Part shown: piece after piece, positions 8,928-15,973 of the stretch
Layout: every line of letters starts with the position of its first letter
How positions within the stretch are numbered: the first letter of the stretch is position 1
Source: Chloroflexota bacterium
Lineage (GTDB): Bacteria > Chloroflexota > Dormibacteria > Dormibacterales > Dormibacteraceae
Assembly (NCBI GenBank): GCA_005882115.1
Contig: VBEG01000027.1
Span: 20,138 to 84,137 of the forward strand
Direction: 5' to 3'
Length of the DNA: 64,000 bases
Translations under genes and position numbers: made by a program
The notes under the pieces: model-generated
Told to the model about the DNA's origin: nothing
Seen by the model: only the letters and a program-made list of their open reading frames with translations
The model's database searches: none

Positions 8928-10046
8928 GTGGCCGTCAAGCGCGACTACTACGAGGTCCTGGGCGTCGGACGGCAGGCGTCTCCCGAGGATCTGAAGCGGG
9001 CGTTTCGCAAGATCGCGATGGACTCGCACCCCGACCGCAACCCTGACGACGCCGTCGCGCACGAACGCTTCAAGGAGGCAAGCGAGGCCTACACCGTGCT
9101 GTCCGATCCCGACCGCCGGCGCAGCTACGACCTTTTCGGACATGCGGCGGTCGGTTCCGGCGGACCTGCCGTCGATTTCTCGGACATGCCTTTCGCCGAC
9201 ATCTTCGACACGTTCTTCGGCGGCGGGTTTGGCGCCCGCGCGCGACGCGAGCGGTCGAACCGCGGTGATGACCTCCGCTACGACCTGACGGTCACATTCG
9301 AGGAGTCGTTCAGCGGGGTGGAGAGGCAGATCGACGTGCCGCGCCTCGCCACCTGCGAGCACTGCTCCGGGAGTGGGGCCGAGCCTGGGACCGGGCAAGA
9401 GACTTGTCCCGGATGCGGCGGCTCCGGCCAGATCCGGCGCACCGCGCAATCTTTCTTCGGCCAGGTCATGACGACCGCCGGCTGCCCGACGTGCGGCGGG
9501 GCCGGCCGGATCCTCAAGAACCCGTGTGCCGAGTGCCGCGGGCAGGGACGGTTGCAGAAGACCAAGCGGTTGGTCGTGAGGATTCCGGCCGGCGTCGACA
9601 CGGGGTCGCAAATCCGGATCAGCGGCGAAGGCGAGGCCGGCGTACGTGGCGGTCCGCCGGGTGATCTGTACGTCGTGCTGCGGGTCAAGGCGCATGCCCA
9701 GCTTGCCCGCCACGAGCAGGACATCGTGTACGAGCTTCGCGTCAACATGGTCCAGGCGGCGCTCGGCGACCGGATCGAGATCCCGACACTGGAGGGGCCG
9801 GTGGAGATCGCCATCCCGGCCGGGACCCAGCACGGGCAGTCCTTCCGGTTGCGGGGAAAGGGCATGCCGGACGTGCGAGGTGGTCGCCGCGGCGACCAGT
9901 ACGTCGTGATCCAGCTGGTCATTCCGAAGGATCTCGACCCCGAGCAGAAGGCGTTGCTCAGAAAGGTTGGCGGGCTGACGGGCAAGCCCGAAAAAGTGGC
10001 CAAAGGATTCTTCGACAAGCTGCGCGACGCGATCTCGCTTGATTAG
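8928..10046 (+). CDS. dnaJ: chaperone DnaJ (type I)
   Basis: A 372-residue J-protein. The J domain (about 1-70) carries the HPD motif in DSHPDRN. A G/F-like linker with FFGGGFG follows. The zinc centre, about residues 140-215, has four CxxCxGxG-type repeats (CEHCSGSG, CPGCGGSG, CPTCGGAG, CAECRGQG). Client-binding beta domains and a dimerisation tail complete it. DnaJ stimulates DnaK ATPase and passes on unfolded substrates. The GTG start follows grpE by 6 bp. All key residues are intact. No dnaK follows; the next genes are unrelated. Confidence 0.96.
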   Translation: MAVKRDYYEVLGVGRQASPEDLKRAFRKIAMDSHPDRNPDDAVAHERFKEASEAYTVLSDPDRRRSYDLFGHAAVGSGGPAVDFSDMPFADIFDTFFGGGFGARARRERSNRGDDLRYDLTVTFEESFSGVERQIDVPRLATCEHCSGSGAEPGTGQETCPGCGGSGQIRRTAQSFFGQVMTTAGCPTCGGAGRILKNPCAECRGQGRLQKTKRLVVRIPAGVDTGSQIRISGEGEAGVRGGPPGDLYVVLRVKAHAQLARHEQDIVYELRVNMVQAALGDRIEIPTLEGPVEIAIPAGTQHGQSFRLRGKGMPDVRGGRRGDQYVVIQLVIPKDLDPEQKALLRKVGGLTGKPEKVAKGFFDKLRDAISLD

Positions 10047-10097
10047 CCTCGACTGACTGAAAATTCGCTGACCGACTTACACTTCGCGTCGCAGTTC

Positions 10098-10478
10098 GTG
10101 CGTAGCGAAGTGGTGTGTGGAAGGTGGGCCGCCGCGATGGCGGCTTTTTTGGTCCTTCTTGCTGCCTGCGCACCGCTGCCCAAAACCGTCGCCGTCCTGC
10201 AATCGGCAACGCCTTCGCCATCGCCGACCCCGACCGCCTCTTTTGCCGCGTCAGGACCAGGCTTCCACGCCGGCGAGGTCGGTCTGGCGTATCCGGCCGT
10301 CTCGCTCAACGCCGTAGGCGGCGTGCAGTCTTACAAGTGGTCGGTCGCCGGCGGTGCGCTCCCCGGCGGGTTGAGCCTCGGGCCGGACGGCACGGTTGCT
10401 GGAACCGGGCGCCGGGCACTACGGTTCATTTCACATCTGTCGCGACTGTCAGGTGAATTGAGAGCGGTTAAGGCATAA
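10098..10478 (+). pseudogene. lipoprotein with putative Ig domain, probably frameshifted
   Basis: The 126-residue frame starts with a lipoprotein-like signal (hydrophobic core AAFLVLLAACA with a Cys), then a Ser/Pro/Thr linker, then a stretch resembling the He_PIG Ig-like domain (YKWSVAGGALPGGLSLGPDG). That domain normally continues GTP..GT..F.V. Here the frame instead turns into an Arg/Leu-rich tail after AGT. Shifting one base at about 10408 restores APGTTVHFTSVATVR, the expected beta-strand continuation, which soon stops. A one-base deletion in a longer cell-surface lipoprotein gene is the simplest reading. It could also be a functional short protein. Confidence 0.4.
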
Positions 10479-10540
10479 CTTGGCCCCTTGCGGGGTAGTT
10501 ATCTGGTTCAGTAGCGTGAAGCGGTAGGGAAGAAGGAAAA

Positions 10541-10837
10541 GTGTCAAAAACCATCGATCTCGAACTGACAAGGGCTGAAGTAGAGGTCCTCGAGCTAGAG
10601 GCCCGGCTCCGAGTCGTCCCCATGAACGATACCCAGCTGTCGGACGCCCTCAAGACCGCCCTGGCGGCCAAAAAGGAGCGCCTGGCGAAGCTGCGCACTC
10701 TCCACGCGACCGCCGGTCGTGCCAGCCGCGCCGGCAAGGATGGCGACGGCGAGAAGGTCAACCCGCTTCACGCCGGACGGCGCCCGCCGCTGAAGCGGAC
10801 CGTCCCGCAAAGGCCCCAGGCCAAAACCGGCAAGTAA
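10541..10837 (+). CDS. small basic protein, unknown function
   Basis: A 98-residue protein with GTG start preceded by AAGAAGGAAAA, a plausible ribosome binding site. Residues 8-60 are predicted helical and charged (a helical hairpin around RAEVEVLELEARLRVVP and LKTALAAKKERLAKLRTL). The C-terminal third is disordered and rich in Lys, Arg and Pro. No family recognised. It may bind nucleic acid or a protein partner, which is inference from composition only. Confidence 0.5.
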   Translation: MSKTIDLELTRAEVEVLELEARLRVVPMNDTQLSDALKTALAAKKERLAKLRTLHATAGRASRAGKDGDGEKVNPLHAGRRPPLKRTVPQRPQAKTGK

Positions 10838-10916
10838 GCCGGGCTCCGGCGACCGCGCCGGGCCGCGGGGTCCCTGGAGACCAGTTTCGGGTCCCGAACG
10901 TTATCGTTCTTCGAAC

Positions 10917-13900
10917 TTGGCCAACGAGATGATCGCGTCCCGGCCGCCGGCAGCCGATCCTTTGTTCGGGGCCGCTTGGGCCGCTGCCGGACTGCCCCAG
11001 GCGTCCCGGCCGTGGAACCTGCCGGTGATCAACGCGATCGCGGCTGCGGCGGTCATCGCCGGGGTGGCCTACCGGATCTGGGAGGCCAACCTTCCGGCCA
11101 CCGTGTTGCGCCAGGAGGCGGTGCTCATCGCCCTCGGCGTCGTCCTGGCGGCGATCGCGGTGGCGGTGAGGATTTCGAAGCTGGCCACCAGCCTGGTCGC
11201 GCAGCTGGCGATCATGGCCGGCGCGGCAACCCTGGCGGTCCTCGTCCTGGGGGTGGCCGGAAAGTCGCTGGGCAACGACCTGCCTCCGCTGGCAGCCGTG
11301 AGCTTCGCGGTCGTGCTGCTGCAGTTCGATGCCGGGCTCCATTCGCGTCATTTCGGCTACGTTTTCGGGGTCGCGATCGTCGCCCTGAGTCTGCTCTGGG
11401 CGTACGCGGTGACACAGCTGATGGTGTCCCTCAGCACGGTCGTGATCTGGACCCTGCTCCTGGTCGGGATCGGGCTTCTGGCGCTGCTCACAAGCCGCGC
11501 CGTACAGCGAGACCTCGGAGCCCAGGTGGCGCGCCAGAGCTCCCTGCTGGCTACCCTCAGCGACCTTGGCGAAGGCTTGCTGATCACCGAAGACGGCCGC
11601 TTCGTCGCGGGCAATGACGCCTACGTCAAGCTCACCGGCTACACGCGTGCGGAGCTCGAGTCGATGCAGTCACTGATCGACCTGGCTCCCGAAGAAGAAC
11701 GCGAGCAGCTCGCCGCCAACCTGGCCAAAAGGCTGTCGGGCGGAGACGTTCCCGCGCGGTACACGTCGGCTGTCATCACCAAGTCAGGCAGGCGGATCCA
11801 GGTCGAGGTCGCGATCCACCGCGTGACGACCAGGCGCAACCAGCTTCTGACATTGGTGAGCGACATCAGCGAGCGATTACGCGCCGAAGAGGCGGAGCGG
11901 GATATGGAGACGCGATTCCGAACCCTGTTTCACCAAGCCCAGGCCGGTATGGCGTTCACCACGCTGGACGGACACATCACAACGGTCAACCCCGCGTTTT
12001 GCGACCTGGTCGGTTACGGCGACGACGAGCTGCGGACGCTCTCGCTGCTCGACATCACACACCCCGATGACGTTGCCGCGCTGCAAGAGGCGATGCATGG
12101 CATGCTCGCGGGGGAAGACGAAGGACGCCGGCTCGAGAAGCGCTACACACGTAAGGACGGCGAGCACGTCTGGGCGGACCTCACGATGCGCTTGGTGCGC
12201 GGTGCGGACCAGCGGCCGATGTACTTCCAGACCGTCACCGTCGACATCCGCGACCGCAAGCGAGCCGAGGTCCTGCAGGCGGCGAGGTTCGCGGTCACAC
12301 AGGCGCTCGTCACCTCGCCTGGCTGGGAGAAGGCGGCGCCAGGACTGCTCGAAGGCCTGTGCCGCACGCTCGACTGGGAGCTTGCCGAGTACTGGGAGGT
12401 GGACGCCGAACGCGAGGCCATGCATTTCGTCACGTCGTGGAAGCGCCCCGGCCGTGACACGACCGCATTCGAGGCGACGGCCGCGAGCGCCGCCTATCGC
12501 CGCGGCGAAGGGCTCGCAGGTCGGGTCTGGGAGGCGGGGGCGCCGATCGCCATGCCCGATCTCGGGGGCGACAATTCGCCACGTGCCGCGGCCGCGGTCG
12601 CGGCCGGGCTGCATGGGATCGTCGGCTTCCCGGTGCGCAGCGGGCGCCGCGTGGTCGGGATGATCTCCCTTCACACCTGGGCGGCGCGGGACCTCGACGA
12701 CGGTCTCGTCGCGGTGATGAACGACGTGGGCTCGCAGGTTGGCGAGTTCGTCGAGCGTAAACGCGCCGAGGTCGCACTTCAGGAAAGCGAGAAGCGCATG
12801 CGCTCGGTCCTCGACAACGTGTCCGACGGCCTGGCGACGATTGACCCCGCCGGGATCATCGAGTCGGCCAACCCCGCGGTGGTCAAGCTCTTCGGCTACT
12901 CGGAGCAGGAGTTGATGGGACAGCAGGCCGACATCGTGATCGCGACCACGCATCGCAGCGCGTTCGACAACTACCTCCAGCGCCGGCTCACGCTCGACAT
13001 CCCGGTCAGCGGTGCGCACGAGACAATGGGCAAGCGCAAGAACGGGAGCCTTTTCCCGCTCGAGTTCATCGTCAGCTCGATGCAGATCGGGTCGCGCCAC
13101 CTGTTCATCGCGACGCTGCGGGACATCTCGGAACGCAGGGCGCACACCGACGCGCTCGAGTATCAGGCCCTCCACGACGCGCTCACCGGGCTGCCAAACC
13201 GGAGCCTGTTCGGCGACCGCTTGCGCCAGGCGCTGCTCGCCGCGCGTCGCAATCAGAAGATGTTTGGCGTCCTGCTGCTCGACCTCGATCGTTTCAAGGA
13301 CATCAACGACGCGCTAGGCCACGACCGCGGTGACAGCCTGCTGCAGGAGGTCACGGCTCGGCTGCGCGGCGTGCTGCGGGCGACCGACACGATCGCGCGA
13401 CTCGGCGGAGACGAGTTCGCGGTGCTGACGACGGACGCCAAGCATCCGGAGGACGTCGTTGCGACCGCGCGCAAGATCCTCGCGTCGCTCGAGGGTCCCT
13501 TTGCGATTGGCGACCAGATGGTTGAGACAGGAGCATCAATCGGCATCGCCATGTACCCGGTGCACGGCGACGATCCGAGCACGCTGCTTCGACGCGCCGA
13601 CGTCGCGATGTATGTGGCCAAGCGTTCCGGTGGCGGTTGCGCGCTGTACCAGCCGGAGCAGGAGGCGCAGACCTTGCGGCGCTCAGGCCTCGCCGGCGAG
13701 CTGCGCCGATCGATTCCTCAAGGCGAGCTCATGCTCCATTACCAGCCGCAGGTGACGCTAGCGACGGGTGCGATCCAGACCGTCGAGGCTCTTGTGAGAT
13801 GGAACCACCCGCGCGAAGGACTCATGCCGCCGGACAGGTTCATCCCCATGGCGGAGGAGACCGGCATCATCCATCCGCTCACCGCGTGGGTCATCGATGC

Positions 13901-14471
13901 AGCGCTGACACAGCTCTGCCAATGGCTCGCGGACGGGATCGACGTCTCGATCTCGCTCAACGTCTCGCCACGCAGCATCGAGGACCACTCACTCGAGGAG
14001 ATGGTCGCGCGGGCGCTGGGCAACTTCAAGGTCGAGCCGAGCCGCCTCACGCTCGAGATCACCGAAGGTGTGGCGATGGCCGCGGCCGCCGCCAAAGCGT
14101 TGCACCGCCTGCACGAGATCGGCGTTCGCCTTGCGCTCGACCATTTCGGCACCGGCTATTCCTCCCTGCTTTACCTGATGCGGCTGCCGGTCAACGAGAT
14201 CAAGATCGACCGCTCCTTCGTCTCGGCGCTGGCGTCAGATGAGGATTCCGCCGCGATCGTCCGGTCGGCGGTTGGACTCGGTCACAACCTCGGGCTGCGC
14301 GTGGTTGCCGAGGGCTTGCAGGACCGGATCGCGGAGAGGATCCTGGTCGAAGTGGGATGCGACGCCGCGCAAGGCTTTCTCGTTGGCCGGCCGGCCGAGG
14401 AAGGCGAAATCACCGCCCTGCTGCTGCAGCATTCCAACGCTGCTCCGCAGGCTGATCAAGCCTCGCTCTGA
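10917..14471 (+). CDS. membrane PAS/GAF sensor with GGDEF and EAL domains
   Basis: A 1184-residue cyclic-di-GMP protein. It has about six transmembrane helices (residues 35-205), PAS domains near 212-330 and 335-455, a GAF near 458-610, a third PAS near 625-745, then GGDEF and EAL. The diguanylate cyclase motif GGDEF is intact at 830-834, with an RATD inhibitory site at 821-824. The EAL motif starts at E957 and LNVS, LEITE and KIDRSF are kept. The usual DDFGTG is DHFGTG (D1075, H1076), and the EGVE motif is EGLQ (1132-1135), so phosphodiesterase activity may be weak. The TTG start follows a TATCGT hexamer by 9 nt; ATG at 10929 is an alternative. Confidence 0.9.
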   Translation: MANEMIASRPPAADPLFGAAWAAAGLPQASRPWNLPVINAIAAAAVIAGVAYRIWEANLPATVLRQEAVLIALGVVLAAIAVAVRISKLATSLVAQLAIMAGAATLAVLVLGVAGKSLGNDLPPLAAVSFAVVLLQFDAGLHSRHFGYVFGVAIVALSLLWAYAVTQLMVSLSTVVIWTLLLVGIGLLALLTSRAVQRDLGAQVARQSSLLATLSDLGEGLLITEDGRFVAGNDAYVKLTGYTRAELESMQSLIDLAPEEEREQLAANLAKRLSGGDVPARYTSAVITKSGRRIQVEVAIHRVTTRRNQLLTLVSDISERLRAEEAERDMETRFRTLFHQAQAGMAFTTLDGHITTVNPAFCDLVGYGDDELRTLSLLDITHPDDVAALQEAMHGMLAGEDEGRRLEKRYTRKDGEHVWADLTMRLVRGADQRPMYFQTVTVDIRDRKRAEVLQAARFAVTQALVTSPGWEKAAPGLLEGLCRTLDWELAEYWEVDAEREAMHFVTSWKRPGRDTTAFEATAASAAYRRGEGLAGRVWEAGAPIAMPDLGGDNSPRAAAAVAAGLHGIVGFPVRSGRRVVGMISLHTWAARDLDDGLVAVMNDVGSQVGEFVERKRAEVALQESEKRMRSVLDNVSDGLATIDPAGIIESANPAVVKLFGYSEQELMGQQADIVIATTHRSAFDNYLQRRLTLDIPVSGAHETMGKRKNGSLFPLEFIVSSMQIGSRHLFIATLRDISERRAHTDALEYQALHDALTGLPNRSLFGDRLRQALLAARRNQKMFGVLLLDLDRFKDINDALGHDRGDSLLQEVTARLRGVLRATDTIARLGGDEFAVLTTDAKHPEDVVATARKILASLEGPFAIGDQMVETGASIGIAMYPVHGDDPSTLLRRADVAMYVAKRSGGGCALYQPEQEAQTLRRSGLAGELRRSIPQGELMLHYQPQVTLATGAIQTVEALVRWNHPREGLMPPDRFIPMAEETGIIHPLTAWVIDAALTQLCQWLADGIDVSISLNVSPRSIEDHSLEEMVARALGNFKVEPSRLTLEITEGVAMAAAAAKALHRLHEIGVRLALDHFGTGYSSLLYLMRLPVNEIKIDRSFVSALASDEDSAAIVRSAVGLGHNLGLRVVAEGLQDRIAERILVEVGCDAAQGFLVGRPAEEGEITALLLQHSNAAPQADQASL

Positions 14472-15286
14472 AAGCACTCGTCTTCGGCGCTGGAGGTCAG
14501 CTCGGCACAGAGCTCGTGCGTCTGCTGGGAAATGAAAGCGGGGTGCCGCACGAGCGGCTGTCGATTACCGACGCTCCAGCTGTCGAAGCGCTCATCGCCG
14601 CGGGCAGACCGGACGTCGTCTTCAACTGCGCGGCCTACAACGAGGTGGATCGAGCCGAGTCCGCGTCGGAGCTCGCCCACGCCGTCAATGCGGCCGCCCC
14701 GCACAACGTCGCTCTCGCGTGCAACCGGCATGGCGCAGCGCTCGTCCACTTCTCGACCAACTTTGTTTTCGACGGCCGCAAGGAAGAGCCGTACGTCGAG
14801 GTGGACGAGCCTTCTCCGCTTTCCGTGTACGGCAGATCGAAGCTCGAGGGTGAGCGCCAGGTGCTGCAGTCAGGCGCGACTGCCTTGATCATCAGAACGG
14901 CCGCGGTTTTCGGCGGCGGCGTCAATTTCCCTATGCGCATCCTCGGTCGTGCGCGGTTCGGCGAGCGGTTGCGCATCGTCGCGGACCAGAAGGTGAACCC
15001 GACCTACGCCAAAGATCTGGCGGCCGCCGCGGTCGAGTTGTGGGAGAGCGGGGTCACCGGCATCGTCCACGCCGCGGCCGATGGTTGCGTCTCGTGGGAT
15101 GAGTTCGCGCGTGCCGTGCTCGCGGACTTTGGAGTCTCCGCGGAAGTGGAGTCAGTCGCCACCACAGCTTTCGCGTCAGCAGCGCGGCGGCCGGCGAACG
15201 GGTGCCTCGCGACGACGCGTTACCGGTTGCTCCGGCCATGGCGGCAGGCGCTCAAGGAGTGGTCTGAGGAGACTCGTCGCCACTAA
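14468..15286 (+). CDS. rmlD: dTDP-4-dehydrorhamnose reductase-like SDR, CTG start
   Basis: A 272-residue RmlD-type reductase, which makes dTDP-L-rhamnose from the 4-keto intermediate with NAD(P)H. The Rossmann motif GAGGQLG is at residues 7-13, the catalytic region STNFVFDG near 93-100, and YGRSKLEGE supplies Tyr and Lys. The frame opens at 14456 and has no ATG, GTG or TTG until 14516, which lies beyond the Rossmann motif. CTG 14468, overlapping the upstream stop as CTGA, gives the expected (M)KALVFGAGGQLG. The start is therefore assigned to CTG. It supplies rhamnose for the polysaccharide genes downstream. Confidence 0.85.
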   Translation: MKALVFGAGGQLGTELVRLLGNESGVPHERLSITDAPAVEALIAAGRPDVVFNCAAYNEVDRAESASELAHAVNAAAPHNVALACNRHGAALVHFSTNFVFDGRKEEPYVEVDEPSPLSVYGRSKLEGERQVLQSGATALIIRTAAVFGGGVNFPMRILGRARFGERLRIVADQKVNPTYAKDLAAAAVELWESGVTGIVHAAADGCVSWDEFARAVLADFGVSAEVESVATTAFASAARRPANGCLATTRYRLLRPWRQALKEWSEETRRH

Positions 15287-15614
15287 ATTCACCAGACCCC
15301 TCCCCATTCATGGGGAGGGCAAGGGAGGGGCTAAAGAAGGCTCGGGCCGGGCGATTTCTCGACACCGGCTCCGAGCTTGGCTGCGGGGGGTGAGGTTCTA
15401 ACTAAAGATGAGTTCCTGATTCCTTTCTGAAGGCCCGCGCGCACTTTGCGCGGTGAAAAGTTTGGCACGAAATCGGGGAGGCGGTTGGTTGATCTCTGCA
15501 CATTTTCAACGACGAAATGCCTACGCCACTCTTGAAATCACAAGCCATCCTCGGCCAAGGTGGCTGAAACCCGACTGCTTTTTGATATGGGTTCGTTAGT
15601 CCCAGCACAACGTC
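15287..15614. other. 328-bp intergenic region with one palindrome and a hairpin
   Basis: No coding frame of convincing character is present. It holds the palindrome CCTCCCCATTCATGGGGAGG at 15299-15318, and a hairpin around CCGCGCGCACTTTGCGCGG near 15436. The A/T-richer part from about 15480 to 15614 probably contains the promoter of the following regulator, but I could not place a clear -35/-10 pair. Confidence 0.5.
15299..15318. repeat. dispersed palindrome (CCTCCCC...GGGGAGG type)
   Basis: CCTCCCCATTCATGGGGAGG, 9-bp perfect arms, almost identical to the copy at 5745-5764. Lies 13 bp after the rmlD stop. Confidence 0.75.
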
Positions 15615-15971
15615 TTGCAGAGATTGATCAGTTCGAAGGATGTGGCCACTCGCCTTGGCGTCAGCCAGGCGACTGTGGCGCGCGCCGTGGGAAGGGGTCT
15701 CCTGCGTGCCGCCATGATCACCCCCGGCGGCCACCGGCGGTTCAGCGAGGCGGACGTCGAGGCGTATGCCTTGAGCCTCCAGGACGAGCCCGACGGCGCC
15801 CGGCTGATCACCACCGGCGAGGCCGCCCGTCTGTTAGGCGTTAGCCAGCCGACCTTGAATCGCGCCGTCCGCCGAGGCTTGCTCCATCCAACCCTCACGA
15901 CTCCAGGCGGACACCGCCGTTTCGACAGCGCCGAGCTGAGCGCGGCTCTCTATTTCGAGGACGAGATCTGA
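15615..15971 (+). CDS. tandem MerR/BldC-like DNA-binding protein
   Basis: A 118-residue protein made of two copies of a small MerR-type winged-helix domain. Copy 1 is residues 4-54 and copy 2 is 64-114. Each has an LGVSQ helix-turn-helix followed by TPGGHRRF (36-43 and 96-103), the typical wing of BldC/excisionase-like proteins. There is no effector domain. BldC proteins bind direct repeats head-to-tail, so this may be a covalently linked dimer. The TTG start has no clear ribosome binding site. It sits 2 bp upstream of the glycosyltransferase gene and probably controls the polysaccharide operon; that role is inferred. Confidence 0.82.
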   Translation: MQRLISSKDVATRLGVSQATVARAVGRGLLRAAMITPGGHRRFSEADVEAYALSLQDEPDGARLITTGEAARLLGVSQPTLNRAVRRGLLHPTLTTPGGHRRFDSAELSAALYFEDEI

Positions 15972-15973
15972 GC

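Noticed and set aside
15287..15614. Hidden gene in the longest gap
   Set aside because: No frame with sensible composition or start signal on either strand.
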